A stretch of 64,000 nt of DNA from CAYFRC01 sp050946115 (GTDB taxonomy: Bacteria > Bacillota > Clostridia > Christensenellales > Aristaeellaceae): the NCBI GenBank assembly GCA_050946115.1, contig JBMNUF010000003.1, positions 62,001 through 126,000 on the forward strand, written 5' to 3'. Within the stretch, counting starts at the first letter, position 1. Every line of letters starts with the position of its first letter. The notes below the pieces were generated by a model, which saw nothing but the letters and a program-made list of their open reading frames with translations, ran no database searches and was not told where the DNA came from. A program made the position numbers and the translations under genes. Of this stretch, positions 8,109-16,960 are shown in pieces.

Positions 8109-8536
8109 TCCTCGACACCCCCTGCCGGAACTTCTCTCTTGATGAACTTGCAGCGGATGGGCATCTTATGCCCCGCAAGGCGGAGCGCTTCGCGGGCGAT
8201 TTCCTCGGAAACGCCGTTCATCTCGAACAGCACGCGGCCGGGCTTTACGACGGCCACCCAGTACTCGGGCGCGCCCTTACCGGAGCCCATTCGCGTTTCG
8301 GCGGGCTTGGCGGTAACCGGCTTGTCCGGGAAGATCTTGATCCAAACCTTGCCGCCGCGCCTTGTGGTACGGGTCATGCACTGACGCGCAGCCTCGATCT
8401 GGTTGGAAGTGACCCAGCCGGGATCGAGTGCGACCAGGCCGTAATCTCCGTATGCCAGGAAATTACCGCGCGAGGCCTTGCCCTTCATGCGGCCGCGCAT
8501 TACCTTGCGGCGCTTCACTCTCTTTGGCATCAGCAT
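8105..8536 (-). CDS. rplP: 50S ribosomal protein L16
   Basis: L16 stabilises the A-site tRNA region of the 50S subunit. The 143-residue protein begins MLMPKRVKRRKVMRGRMKG and contains GLVALDPGWVTSNQIEAAR, FPDKPVT and the MGSGKGAPEYWVA signature. The first ATG (8534-8536) has GGAGG 9 bases upstream. The stop overlaps rpmC by 4 bases. Confidence 0.97.
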   Translation of the reverse strand: MLMPKRVKRRKVMRGRMKGKASRGNFLAYGDYGLVALDPGWVTSNQIEAARQCMTRTTRRGGKVWIKIFPDKPVTAKPAETRMGSGKGAPEYWVAVVKPGRVLFEMNGVSEEIAREALRLAGHKMPIRCKFIKREVPAGGVEE

Positions 8537-8539
8537 GGG

Positions 8540-9220
8540 TTATTTCCCTCCTTCAGACCTGTTCTGACGGGTGGGCTGCGCCTTTTTCGACTTGGGCAGC
8601 ACCTGTCCCTTATAAATCCACACCTTACAGCCGATGCGGCCGTAGGCAGTCTTTGCTTCCGCAAAGCCGTAGTCGATGTGCGCGCGCAGCGTCTGCAGCG
8701 GGATGGACCCTTCGTGATAGCCCTCGCTGCGGGCGATTTCCGCGCCGCCGAGCCTTCCGCTGACGGCGGTCTTGATGCCCTTGGCACCCGCCTTCATCGC
8801 GCGGGAGATGCTCTGCTTCATCGCGCGGCGGAAGCTCGTGCGCTTTTCGAGCTGCTGCGCGATGTTCTCGGCGACGAGCTGCGCATTCGCCTCGGGGTTC
8901 TTGATCTCCATGATGTTGAGGTTCACGGCCTTGCCGGTGAACTCTTCGATCTGCTTTTTGAGCGCTTCGACGCCCGCGCCGCCCCTGCCGATGACGATGC
9001 CGGGCTTGGCGGTAAAGACGGTGACGCCTACGCGGTTCGCGCTTCTTTCGATATCGATGTGGGATATGCCGGCGAGGTCGAGCTTCTGCTTGAGCATTTT
9101 GCGAAGCTTGTAATCCTCGATCAGGTTATTGGAGAAATCCTTTTTACCGGCATACCACTTGGTGCTCCAGTCCAAGATTACGCCAACGCGGGCGCCGTGG
9201 GGATTTACCTTCTGACCCAT
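8540..9220 (-). CDS. rpsC: 30S ribosomal protein S3
   Basis: S3 forms part of the mRNA entry channel. The 226-residue protein begins MGQKVNPHGARVG, has the KH domain with IGRGGAGVEAL (the usual GxxG loop), and the C-domain with SGRLGGAEIARSE and IDYGFAEAKT. It lies 3 bases after rplP in reverse order, the canonical position. Confidence 0.97.
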   Translation of the reverse strand: MGQKVNPHGARVGVILDWSTKWYAGKKDFSNNLIEDYKLRKMLKQKLDLAGISHIDIERSANRVGVTVFTAKPGIVIGRGGAGVEALKKQIEEFTGKAVNLNIMEIKNPEANAQLVAENIAQQLEKRTSFRRAMKQSISRAMKAGAKGIKTAVSGRLGGAEIARSEGYHEGSIPLQTLRAHIDYGFAEAKTAYGRIGCKVWIYKGQVLPKSKKAQPTRQNRSEGGK

Positions 9221-9231
9221 AGCTTTTCCTC

Positions 9232-9630
9232 CTACTGTGCGGCTTTGACGGCCTCGTCCAAAACGATCGTGATGTGGCTGGTGCGCTTGTGCAGCATGTC
9301 GGCTCTTCCGTGCGAACGCGCCCAGTACCTCTTCAGGGTCGGGCCCTGGTTTGCATAGACTTCCGCGACATACAGGCTGTCGCGGCTCATCTGCAGGTTG
9401 TTTTCCGCGTTCGCGATGGCGGAGTTGAGAAGCTTGAGCACGACGGGCGACGCCGCCTTGGGGGTGTACATCAGGATCGCGGATGCCTCATCCACATGCT
9501 TTCCGCGTATCAGATCGATCACGATCTTTACCTTGCGGGAAGAAATGCGGATGTACCGGGCCACAGCGCGCGGGCGCTTATCGGCATTTTCCTTGCGGGC
9601 AGCCGCTTTTTCCTTGACACGGGTTGCCAT
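9232..9630 (-). CDS. rplV: 50S ribosomal protein L22
   Basis: L22 lines the peptide exit tunnel with its beta-hairpin and is a site of macrolide-resistance mutations in other bacteria. The 132-residue protein has an unusually basic 20-residue N-terminal lead, then RAVARYIRISSRKVKIVIDL, and the hairpin region GPTLKRYWARSHGRADML. The core matches the family; the lead makes it longer than the roughly 110-residue norm. Confidence 0.96.
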   Translation of the reverse strand: MATRVKEKAAARKENADKRPRAVARYIRISSRKVKIVIDLIRGKHVDEASAILMYTPKAASPVVLKLLNSAIANAENNLQMSRDSLYVAEVYANQGPTLKRYWARSHGRADMLHKRTSHITIVLDEAVKAAQ

Positions 9631-9648
9631 AACGTATCACTCCTTCCC

Positions 9649-9927
9649 TTACCTGCGGGCGGACGCTTTTTCGCCGGCATGACCCCGAAACGTCCTCGTG
9701 GGGGCGAACTCGCCGAATTTGTGTCCAACCATATCTTCTGTTACATATACCGGAACGTGCTTGCGGCCGTCATGCACGGCGATCGTGTGCCCTACAAAAT
9801 CCGGAAAGATCGTGGACGCGCGAGACCAGGTTTTGATGACTTTTTTTTCGCCGCTCGCATTCAGATCCTGCACGCGCTTCAGCAGCACGGGCTGAATGAA
9901 GGGACCCTTTTTTACAGACCTGCTCAT
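9649..9927 (-). CDS. rpsS: 30S ribosomal protein S19
   Basis: S19 is in the 30S head with S13. The 92-residue protein has MSRSVKKGPFI at the start, then WSRASTIFPDFVGHTIAVHDG and VPVYVTEDMVGHKFGEFAPTR, the family signature. Length is normal. Confidence 0.98.
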   Translation of the reverse strand: MSRSVKKGPFIQPVLLKRVQDLNASGEKKVIKTWSRASTIFPDFVGHTIAVHDGRKHVPVYVTEDMVGHKFGEFAPTRTFRGHAGEKASARR

Positions 9928-9954
9928 TGTATTGGGCAGCCTCCTTCCTTCGGC

Positions 9955-10785
9955 TTACTTGCCGGCCTTCTTGACGATCATTTTGTCGCTGTACTTTCTG
10001 TGCTTCCTGGTCTTGACGCCCTGCGTGGGCTTACCCCACGGGGACTTCGGGGCGGGCATGCCGACGGGGGACTTGCCCTCGCCGCCGCCGTGCGGGTGAT
10101 CGACGGGGTTCATGACGACGCCGCGAACGGACGGGCGAATGCCCATGTGGCGGGAGCGACCGGCCTTGCCGATGCGCACGTTTTCGTGATCCTCGTTGCC
10201 GACCGTGCCGATGGAGGCGCGGCAGTTCACGGAGACCTTGCGAACCTCGCCGGAGGGGAGCCTGATCTGCGCGAAGGCGCCTTCCTTTGCCATCAGCTGC
10301 GCAACGGTGCCCGCGGCGCGAACCATCTGGCCGCCCTTGCCGGGCTTGATCTCGATGTTGTGGACCAAAGTGCCCAGCGGAATGTTTACAAGCGGCAGGC
10401 AGTTGCCCGGCTTGATGTCCGCCTCGGGGCCGCTCATGACGGTATCGCCGACCTTGAGGTCGACAGGCGCCAGGATGTAGCGCTTTTCGCCGTCCGCGTA
10501 GTGGAGCAGCGCGATGAAGCAGGTGCGGTTCGGATCGTACTCGATCGCGGCGACCTTGGCGGGAATGGAATCCTTGGTGCGGCGGAAGTCGATGATGCGG
10601 TACTTCCTGCGCGCGCCGCCGCCCTGATGGCGAACGGTGATCTTGCCCTGGTTGTTGCGGCCCGCTTTCTTGCGAAGGTCGGTGACGAGGCTGCGCTCGG
10701 GCTTTTTCTTGGTGAGCTGGTCGAATACGGTGACCGACATCAGACGCCTTGCGGGCGAGGTCGGCTTGTACACTCGGATAGCCAT
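9955..10785 (-). CDS. rplB: 50S ribosomal protein L2
   Basis: L2 is needed for subunit joining and peptidyl transferase activity. The 276-residue protein has the OB-fold region RHQGGGARRKYR, and the C-terminal signature with the conserved HPHGGGEG (the key His near residue 230). Length is exactly as expected. Confidence 0.98.
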   Translation of the reverse strand: MAIRVYKPTSPARRLMSVTVFDQLTKKKPERSLVTDLRKKAGRNNQGKITVRHQGGGARRKYRIIDFRRTKDSIPAKVAAIEYDPNRTCFIALLHYADGEKRYILAPVDLKVGDTVMSGPEADIKPGNCLPLVNIPLGTLVHNIEIKPGKGGQMVRAAGTVAQLMAKEGAFAQIRLPSGEVRKVSVNCRASIGTVGNEDHENVRIGKAGRSRHMGIRPSVRGVVMNPVDHPHGGGEGKSPVGMPAPKSPWGKPTQGVKTRKHRKYSDKMIVKKAGK

Positions 10786-10803
10786 ACTTGCGTTCCCCTC
10801 CTC

Positions 10804-11103
10804 TTACACCTGACCCATGCCCTCGAAGAACTCGATGCCCTTGGAGGACTCGGTCAGGGTGACATAGGCTTTCTTTCTCTCGGGACGGCGTCCCTGCGTT
10901 CTGCCCTGCCGCTTGATCTTGCCGATCTGGCGGACGGTGTTTACGTGTGCGACTTCGACGCCGAAAATGGTCTCGATCGCTTCTTTTATCTCGGTCTTAC
11001 CTGCCTTGACGGCGACCTGAAAGGTGTACCTTTTTTCGGCCATCTGTTCGTAGGTCTTTTCGGTCAGGACCGGACGGATGATGATGTCATACGGGCTTTT
11101 CAT
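10804..11103 (-). CDS. rplW: 50S ribosomal protein L23
   Basis: L23 is at the exit tunnel and is the main docking site for trigger factor, also encoded in this window. The 99-residue protein has IRPVLTEKTYEQM, YTFQVAVKAGKTEIKEAIE and the conserved VAHVNTV. Its ATG overlaps the rplD stop by one base. Confidence 0.97.
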   Translation of the reverse strand: MKSPYDIIIRPVLTEKTYEQMAEKRYTFQVAVKAGKTEIKEAIETIFGVEVAHVNTVRQIGKIKRQGRTQGRRPERKKAYVTLTESSKGIEFFEGMGQV

Positions 11104-11738
11104 CAGTCATATACCTCCTCGGCGAGACGTGCGGCCTGCTCGGTGATGATGAACTTGTCGTGCTTTAAGATATCGAGCACGTTCAGCGTCGCGCTGTCTT
11201 CGGAGATGAAGGCGAACTTGACGCCGGGGATGTTGCGGGACGCGCGAGCGATCTCCTCGGAGGGATCCTTTACGACGATCAGCGCCTTTTTGGTCGCGCC
11301 GATGTCGGAGAGCATCTTGGCGATGATCCTGGTCTTGACCTCGGCGAGCTCGAGCTTATCCAGCACGATGATGTCGCCGTCCGCCACTTTCGAGGAGAGT
11401 GCGCTCTTCATTGCGAGCCTGCGAACCTTCTTGGGAATCTGGATCGTATAATCGCGGGGTTTGATGGCGAATGCCATGCCGCCGCTCGTGAACTGCGGCG
11501 CCTTGCGGGAGTGATGGCGCGCCCTGCCCGTGCCCTTCTGGCGGTAGATCTTCCTGCCGCTGCCGCGAACCTCGCTGCGGGTGAGCGTGGACTGTGTGCC
11601 CTGACGTTTCGCGTTCAGCTGCGCACGCACGATCATGTGCAGTGCCGTTTCATGGATTTCGGCGCCGAACGTGTTGTCGGAGAGTTCGATCTCGCCGACC
11701 TTGGCGCCCTGCATGTTTACCATATCAACTTTAGGCAT
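11103..11738 (-). CDS. rplD: 50S ribosomal protein L4
   Basis: L4 reaches into the exit tunnel; in E. coli it also represses the S10 operon. The 211-residue protein begins MPKVDMVNMQG and has RQGTQSTLTRSEVRGSGRK and QKGTGRARHHSRKAPQF, the tunnel-loop signature, followed by the Rossmann-like C-domain. The ATG at 11736-11738 has GGAGG 10 bases upstream. An open frame extending further upstream overlaps rplC and has no support. Confidence 0.96.
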   Translation of the reverse strand: MPKVDMVNMQGAKVGEIELSDNTFGAEIHETALHMIVRAQLNAKRQGTQSTLTRSEVRGSGRKIYRQKGTGRARHHSRKAPQFTSGGMAFAIKPRDYTIQIPKKVRRLAMKSALSSKVADGDIIVLDKLELAEVKTRIIAKMLSDIGATKKALIVVKDPSEEIARASRNIPGVKFAFISEDSATLNVLDILKHDKFIITEQAARLAEEVYD

Positions 11739-11761
11739 TTTTTTCGTCCTCCTTCCAGAAG

Positions 11762-12406
11762 TTATCGGGCCTTGATCGACTTGCGGACGACGACGAGGGA
11801 TTCCTTTGCGCCGGGAACCGAGCCCTTGATCATCAGCAGGTTGCGTTCGGCATCGACCCTGACTACTTCCAGATCGAGGATCGTAACCTTTTCTCCGCCG
11901 TACTGGCCGGACATGTGTCTGTTTTTGAACACGCGGGAGGGGCTGGAGTTCGCGCTCAGCGCGCCGATGCCCCTGTGGTACTTGGAGCCGTGCGACATGG
12001 GACCCTTGCGCTGGTTCCAGCGCCGGATGACGCCCGTAAAGCCGTGGCCCTTGCTTGTGCCGGAAACGTCGACCTTTTCGCCTGCGGCAAAGATGTCGCA
12101 CTTGATCTCGTCGCCGACCTTGAGGCCGGAAATGTCGTCGAGCCTGAGTTCCCTGAGAACCCTCGTCGCGGCTACGCCGGCTTTTTTGAAGTGGCCGAGC
12201 TCGGGTTTGTTCTTCAGTTTCTTCGCTCGCTGCTCCGTGAGCTCGCCGAAACCGACCTGAACAGCTTCATATCCGTCGGTATCCTTGGTCTTCACCTGCA
12301 CCACGGGGCAGGGGCCGGCCTGGATGACGGTGACCGGTATGAGCCTGCCGTCGTCCAAGAACAGCTGGGTCATTCCGATCTTCTTACCGAGAATTGCCTT
12401 TTCCAT
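11762..12406 (-). CDS. rplC: 50S ribosomal protein L3
   Basis: L3 nucleates large-subunit assembly and approaches the peptidyl transferase centre. The 214-residue protein has MEKAILGKKIGMTQLF at the start and the SGTSKGHGFTGVIRRWNQ and GSKYHRGIGALSAN signatures. It is the second gene of the operon, 25 bases after rpsJ. Confidence 0.97.
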   Translation of the reverse strand: MEKAILGKKIGMTQLFLDDGRLIPVTVIQAGPCPVVQVKTKDTDGYEAVQVGFGELTEQRAKKLKNKPELGHFKKAGVAATRVLRELRLDDISGLKVGDEIKCDIFAAGEKVDVSGTSKGHGFTGVIRRWNQRKGPMSHGSKYHRGIGALSANSSPSRVFKNRHMSGQYGGEKVTILDLEVVRVDAERNLLMIKGSVPGAKESLVVVRKSIKAR

Positions 12407-12431
12407 CTATCTATTGCACCTCCTAAGATTG

Positions 12432-12740
12432 TCAAACCTTGATCTCAATGTCGACACCCGCAGGCAGATCGAGCTTCGTCAGCGCGTCCACGGTCTTGGG
12501 GGTGGGATTGAGAATGTCGATCAGGCGCTTGTGCGTGCGCATCTCGAACTGCTCGCGGGCATCCTTGTGCTTGTGGGGGGAGCGCAGGATCGTGATGATC
12601 TCCTTCTCCGTGGGGAGCGGGATGGGGCCCGAGACGCGGGAACCTGTGCGCTTCGCGGTCTCCACGATGCGAGCTGCCGAATCGTCGATGATGCGGTGCT
12701 CATAGGCCTTCAGCTTGATGCGGATCTTCTGGCTTGCCAT
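12432..12740 (-). CDS. rpsJ: 30S ribosomal protein S10
   Basis: S10 is a 30S head protein and also binds NusB in antitermination. The 102-residue protein has KIRIKLKAYEHRIIDDSA, the GPIPLPTEKEIITILRSPH signature and LPAGVDIEIKV at the end. It is the first gene of the S10 operon, with a 210-base leader. No rpsL-rpsG-fusA-tuf genes precede it here, so this organism starts a separate transcript at S10. Confidence 0.98.
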   Translation of the reverse strand: MASQKIRIKLKAYEHRIIDDSAARIVETAKRTGSRVSGPIPLPTEKEIITILRSPHKHKDAREQFEMRTHKRLIDILNPTPKTVDALTKLDLPAGVDIEIKV

Positions 12741-12768
12741 GTGATGTCCTCCTCATTTGGTCTCATGC

Positions 12769-12786
12769 ACACGCTGCCGGGCGTGT
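12769..12786 (-). promoter_or_regulatory. Leader hairpin just upstream of rpsJ ribosome binding site
   Basis: On the minus strand ACACGC and GCGTGT form a 6-bp stem with a 6-base loop, ending about 20 bases before the rpsJ GGAGG. It lies in a 210-base leader that also holds a second GC stem (minus strand CGACGG...CCGTCG, about 12813-12835). Such a structured leader is where autogenous L4 control acts in enterobacteria; a similar role here is only a guess. Confidence 0.35.
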
Positions 12787-12953
12787 TCTGATATTTTTTT
12801 ATCGACGGCGCATGAGCCCCGTCGTCCGATCGCCGGACTGGTCCCCGGAAATTCCCGTGCAGAGCTGCCGCAACCTTCCGGTTCATCCCTAAAATCGCCC
12901 TTTCGAGCACCGCAAACCGGCATTTGCACCCGCGATTTTTTGCGAGCAGAAGA

Positions 12954-12983
12954 ATTATATCACAATCGGGGGTATCCGTTCCA
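12954..12983 (-). promoter_or_regulatory. Promoter of the S10-spc operon
   Basis: On the minus strand a consensus TATAAT (complement of 12954-12959) is preceded by TG one base upstream, giving an extended -10 (TGATATAAT). The -35 is weak (TGGAAC, 18-base spacer). Transcription would begin about 205 bases before the rpsJ ATG. The 12741-13030 stretch holds nothing else but leader structure. Confidence 0.75.
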
Positions 12984-13030
12984 GCATTTTCCGCACATCT
13001 TATGTTATTTTTTCGTGATTTTTGAGTCGA

Positions 13031-13064
13031 AACGGCGCGCTGCCATTTTCCGCAGCGCGCCGTT
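13031..13064 (-). terminator. Hairpin after the caspase-like gene
   Basis: AACGGCGCGCTGC and its exact complement form a 13-bp stem with an 8-base loop. It lies 29 bases past the stop of the caspase-like gene and before the S10 promoter. It lacks a clear run of T on either strand, so it may be a weak terminator or an RNA-stabilising hairpin. Confidence 0.6.
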
Positions 13065-13092
13065 CTTCATGCCGATACCCGTTTTTCGCGTA

Positions 13093-15900
13093 TCAGAGCC
13101 CGTCGTCCTCCTCGAATTCCGCGTCGTCTTCAAAGAGATCGGCAAACTCCTCCGCCGCATCGTCCGCGGCTTGTGCATCGGGCGTTTCCGCCTGTTCGAG
13201 GGACACGGCGCCGGTTACGATGGTCGCCGTCGCGCCGCGCAGGTCGAGCCCCTGAAGCTCCTTTCGGTTCGACACGTCGATCTTAATCAGTTTCGCGCCG
13301 AGCTTCTTGGCCGCCATCTTTACCTTCCCCGCCGGAATCTCCATGATTTCGTAGCTCGTGCCGTCCGCAAGCGTCAGGGTCAGGATGCCCGCCTCGGGCG
13401 CTTTGCAGGGCTTGGCAGAGTGGTTGTAGAAAAACAGTTGGATATAGAGCTTATTGCCGACATAGCCGATCTTCTTGGCGGAGGTGTACAGGCCGAACAC
13501 GTTCTCGTCGTACACGGGCTCCTTATACGCCACCCTGTTGTTTTCGACCTTGACGTTTACGATCGCGTATACGGATTTGTTCGATCTGGACTGCGCGCGG
13601 ATCTTGCACTTGCCCGCACCGACCGCCGTGATCTTGCCCGTGCCGTCCACCTTGGCGACCTTGGGGTCGGACGACTGCCACTTGAGGGAGCCGTTGCCCG
13701 CCTCGGCGGGCTGCGTCGTCGCGCTGATCTGCATGGATTTCAGTCCCTCCACGCCCTTGACCAGCGTCACCGCCGTATCGCTCAGCGTAACCTCCGTCAC
13801 CGCGATGGGCTTTACCACGAGCTTGCACGATGCTGACTTTTTGTTGTGGCTCGATGCGACGATGAGCGCCTTGCCCGCAGATCTCGCCGTGACGACGCCC
13901 TCCGATACGGTCGCTACCGCTTCGTCGCTCGACGTCCACCTGATCGCCTTGAGGGAGGCGTTTTCGGGCTTGAGCGCCGCGGTGATGGTAAACGTCTCGT
14001 TGACCGTCACGGCCTTTGACGTCGTATCCAGCTTGATGGCCGTCACGTCCACGCCCGAAACCGTCACTTCGCACGTTGCGGTGTTTCCGCCCGGAGCGCT
14101 CGCCGTCACGTTGCAGATGCCCAGCGCCACTGCCGTCACCTTGCCCTTGGAATCGACGGTCGCGACCGTCTCGTCCGAGGACGCCCACGTGATCGAATTC
14201 GCGAGCAGCGCGGGGGTGATGCTCACGTTGAGCGTCGCCGTGCCGTTTTCCTTGAGGTTGAGCGTCTTTTTGCCCATACTCAATTTCGGCGTCTTTACGG
14301 TCACCTTGCACTCGGCGTATGCGCCGCTCGTCGAGATCGCGCGCACGGTCGCGGTCCCCGCGGACTGCGCGATGATGCGGTTCGTGTCGCTGCCGGAGAC
14401 GACGGACTCATCCGAGGATACGGTGCGGACGCTGTCGTCCAGTACCGCAGACGGATTGGTCTTATATTTGAGGATTTCCGCCTCGCCCGCGTACAGCGTA
14501 ATAGAGTCTGTGGAGAGCTTAATCTCCTTGACGACTTTTTCGCCGTCGGCGACGCGCACGGAGCACGCTGCGGAGATGCCGCCGCCGCTCGCGCAGACGA
14601 CGCTGCATTCGCCGATGCCCATGGCGGTAATGTTGCCGTCGCCGTCGACCATCGCAACGGATTCGTCCGTGGAGGTCCAGGTAATCTCTTCCGTCGCGTT
14701 TTCGGGCTCCAGAGCGGCGTTGAGCTTCACGCCCGTCCCCGGCGCGATGATGTATTTTGCGGCGTCGAGCGCGATGTTCTCGACAAAGGTTACGTCCACG
14801 ACGTTGACCCTGACCGATGCGGACAGCCCGTTCGAGGACGAAGCCATGATGTAGGTTTCGCCGGGCTTAATCCCCTCCACATAGCCGGAGGATACGGTCG
14901 CGACGGAAAGGTCGCTGCTCGTCCAGGTGATGCCGCGCGTGGAGGCGTTGACCGGATCGGTATTGACCGTAAGCTGTACGCTGCGCCCGGTGGCAAGCAT
15001 CATTTCGTCCGCCGCGAAGGAGATCGCATTGATCTCGATGGAGCCGCGCTTTGCCGCGAGCGGGAACATGCTGTCGTTGGGATGGACGCGCACATCATAT
15101 AAATAGGAAGTGCCTTCGCCCGAAAGCAGGGCGAGCTTTTCGGCCACATACGCCTGCGCTTCGGGCAGCGTGGTCGCTCCGTTGCCGTTGGCATCCGCCG
15201 CGAGGGCGATCGGCCGCTGCTCCATGTAGTCGTAGCCGCAGGCCTCGGTGAGATACACCGTCGTCATGCCGCACGGCTCCGCCATCGTGGCGAACGCCGC
15301 CTGCGCGTCGGACGCGCGGGTCGCAGAGGCGACGACATAGTAGTTGTCGTCCGCAAAGGTCGAGCAGACGAGGTTGTTGTATTCCGTGAGCGTCGTTTCA
15401 GGCGAGGATTCGTTCAGGAGCCTGTCGAGATAGCGCGCGTCGATCGCGACGATTTTCGAGCCGTCCACCTCGTCCAAAAACTTTTTGACGATGCTGAGCG
15501 CGACGCTCTTGCCGTCGTTTCCGACGATGCCGGCATCCGTGCCATTGTTCAGGAAGCCGTGCCCCGCGAAATAGAAGAACGTCACATCGTCCGCGTCCGC
15601 GCCGGCGGACGCCAGATCGTTCAACACGGTCTGTATCTCGGTGCTCGTCAGGTTCGTGCGCACGGTGATGTTTTCCGGGCTGTACGACGCGCCCGCCTCG
15701 TTTGTGGCCTGCAGCATCCCCGAAACGCGGTTCGCGTCCGTGATGCAGCCGGAGAGTGCGTCCGTGGAATAGCTGTCCACGCCGATGAGCAGCGCGCGAT
15801 ACGTCGTTTCGCCGTCGCCGCCCGATTCCTCCGCCGCCGCAATCAGCGCGAAACACGCGAGGAAGAGCATCAAAGCCAGCAGAATTGCCTTTTTGCGCAT
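13093..15900 (-). CDS. Secreted caspase-like (C14 fold) protein with six BIG2 domains; catalytic Cys apparently lost
   Basis: A 935-residue exported protein. Residues 1-23 are a signal peptide (MRKKAILLALMLFLACFALI then AAAE). Residues 34-290 resemble the peptidase C14/metacaspase domain: RALLIGVDSY, FFYFAGHGF with the catalytic His at 114, and a late AADANGNGATTLPEAQAYV block. Where active relatives have D-[SA]-C-H-S-G, this protein has DARYLD, with Arg156 in the Cys position. Six BIG2 Ig-like repeats follow (about residues 295-775), each with a W-[TAQ]-S-[SD]-D motif. The C-terminal region is a beta-rich domain and a very acidic tail (DLFEDDAEFEEDDGL). The start at 15898-15900 has GGGGTG 7 bases upstream. 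Likely cell-surface or secreted; probably non-proteolytic unless another cysteine serves. Monocistronic. Confidence 0.85.
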   Translation of the reverse strand: MRKKAILLALMLFLACFALIAAAEESGGDGETTYRALLIGVDSYSTDALSGCITDANRVSGMLQATNEAGASYSPENITVRTNLTSTEIQTVLNDLASAGADADDVTFFYFAGHGFLNNGTDAGIVGNDGKSVALSIVKKFLDEVDGSKIVAIDARYLDRLLNESSPETTLTEYNNLVCSTFADDNYYVVASATRASDAQAAFATMAEPCGMTTVYLTEACGYDYMEQRPIALAADANGNGATTLPEAQAYVAEKLALLSGEGTSYLYDVRVHPNDSMFPLAAKRGSIEINAISFAADEMMLATGRSVQLTVNTDPVNASTRGITWTSSDLSVATVSSGYVEGIKPGETYIMASSSNGLSASVRVNVVDVTFVENIALDAAKYIIAPGTGVKLNAALEPENATEEITWTSTDESVAMVDGDGNITAMGIGECSVVCASGGGISAACSVRVADGEKVVKEIKLSTDSITLYAGEAEILKYKTNPSAVLDDSVRTVSSDESVVSGSDTNRIIAQSAGTATVRAISTSGAYAECKVTVKTPKLSMGKKTLNLKENGTATLNVSITPALLANSITWASSDETVATVDSKGKVTAVALGICNVTASAPGGNTATCEVTVSGVDVTAIKLDTTSKAVTVNETFTITAALKPENASLKAIRWTSSDEAVATVSEGVVTARSAGKALIVASSHNKKSASCKLVVKPIAVTEVTLSDTAVTLVKGVEGLKSMQISATTQPAEAGNGSLKWQSSDPKVAKVDGTGKITAVGAGKCKIRAQSRSNKSVYAIVNVKVENNRVAYKEPVYDENVFGLYTSAKKIGYVGNKLYIQLFFYNHSAKPCKAPEAGILTLTLADGTSYEIMEIPAGKVKMAAKKLGAKLIKIDVSNRKELQGLDLRGATATIVTGAVSLEQAETPDAQAADDAAEEFADLFEDDAEFEEDDGL

Positions 15901-15944
15901 ACAATTCACCCCTTTAGGTAATACAGGCATAGTTTATCTATGAT

Positions 15945-15973
15945 AGTATAGCATATTCCGCTGCGGATTTCCA
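15945..15973 (-). promoter_or_regulatory. Promoter of the caspase-like gene
   Basis: Minus-strand TGGAAA and TATACT are separated by 17 bases; the -10 ends 45 bases before the ATG. It lies between the aldo/keto reductase stop and the gene, indicating independent transcription. Confidence 0.6.
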
Positions 15974-15997
15974 GCGTAACCATGACGTAAACCGAAT

Positions 15998-16960
15998 TTA
16001 ACGAATCGCGTCGAGGCGCTCGATGTCTTCCTTTTCCATCTTCGCCTCCGCAGATTCGAGGAGCGCTCTGCACTGCGAAACGCTGCTCACGCCGCACACG
16101 GGGCACACGGGGAAATCGCGGCTCGTGAGGTACGCGATCGCGCCCGCGCCGACGGACAGATCGCGTCTTTCGCAGATTTCCCTTAAGACCCTGTACCGCG
16201 CGAGGTTTTCCTCCGAAAGGTAGCGCCTTTTTGCCTTCTCGGGAAGCCCCTCTTCCCCCAGTTCGTGCAGCTTCGCGAAAAAGCCCTTCGCCTGCGGGGT
16301 GAACGGCATGCACAGCATCTTCGTCTCCTCGTGCAGGGAGAGCATCGCGCCGTCCATCTGCTTTAACGTCGGGTCCTCCACCATCGTCATCCGCGCGAGG
16401 CTCCACTGCGGCTCATTCGCCGAAAACGGCGTAAGCCCATGGCTTTCGGCATATGCGTTCGCCTCGCGAATCCTGCCCGCAGACCAGTTGGACGCGCCCA
16501 ACGCCTTCACCATCCCGCGTTTCACAAAGCCGTGCAACACTTCCATGATCTCCGAAACCGCAAGCGTCGCATCGTCCCTGTGGAGATAATAGATGTCCAC
16601 GCAGTCCGTTTGGAGCGCTTCGAGGCTTTCGGAGAGATCGCTTTGAAGATTCTTTTCGTCCAGCCGCCCGATGTGCATCGTCTCGATGCGCGGGTGCCCG
16701 CCCTTGGTCGCGAGGATTGTGTCCCTGCGGCAGCCGTTTTTGCGGAGCCACCGCCCGATAATCTCCTCGGACTGTCCCGTTTTTCCGCTCGGGATGTCGC
16801 CGTAGATGCGCGCGGTATCGATCAGGTTCCCGCCCATCTGCGCGTAGCAGTCCAGTATCCGAAAGGCGTTCTCCTCATCCATCGTCATGCCGAACGCCGC
16901 GCTCCCCAAGGCGATGGGAAATGCCTCTGTCCGAAGCCCCTTCAGCGGGATTTTGCGCAT
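15998..16960 (-). CDS. Aldo/keto reductase
   Basis: A 320-residue (alpha/beta)8-barrel oxidoreductase, presumably NAD(P)H-dependent and cytosolic. The catalytic tetrad is visible: Asp and Tyr in DTARIYG (near residue 50), Lys in ATKGG, and His in YLHRDD. The C-terminal region has ILxYLTSR-like and VCPVCGVSS segments typical of the family's cofactor loop. Substrate cannot be told. The ATG at 16958-16960 has GGAGGGG 6 bases upstream; longer in-frame openings run into the AT-rich upstream island and lack a ribosome site. It has its own promoter. Confidence 0.88.
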   Translation of the reverse strand: MRKIPLKGLRTEAFPIALGSAAFGMTMDEENAFRILDCYAQMGGNLIDTARIYGDIPSGKTGQSEEIIGRWLRKNGCRRDTILATKGGHPRIETMHIGRLDEKNLQSDLSESLEALQTDCVDIYYLHRDDATLAVSEIMEVLHGFVKRGMVKALGASNWSAGRIREANAYAESHGLTPFSANEPQWSLARMTMVEDPTLKQMDGAMLSLHEETKMLCMPFTPQAKGFFAKLHELGEEGLPEKAKRRYLSEENLARYRVLREICERRDLSVGAGAIAYLTSRDFPVCPVCGVSSVSQCRALLESAEAKMEKEDIERLDAIR

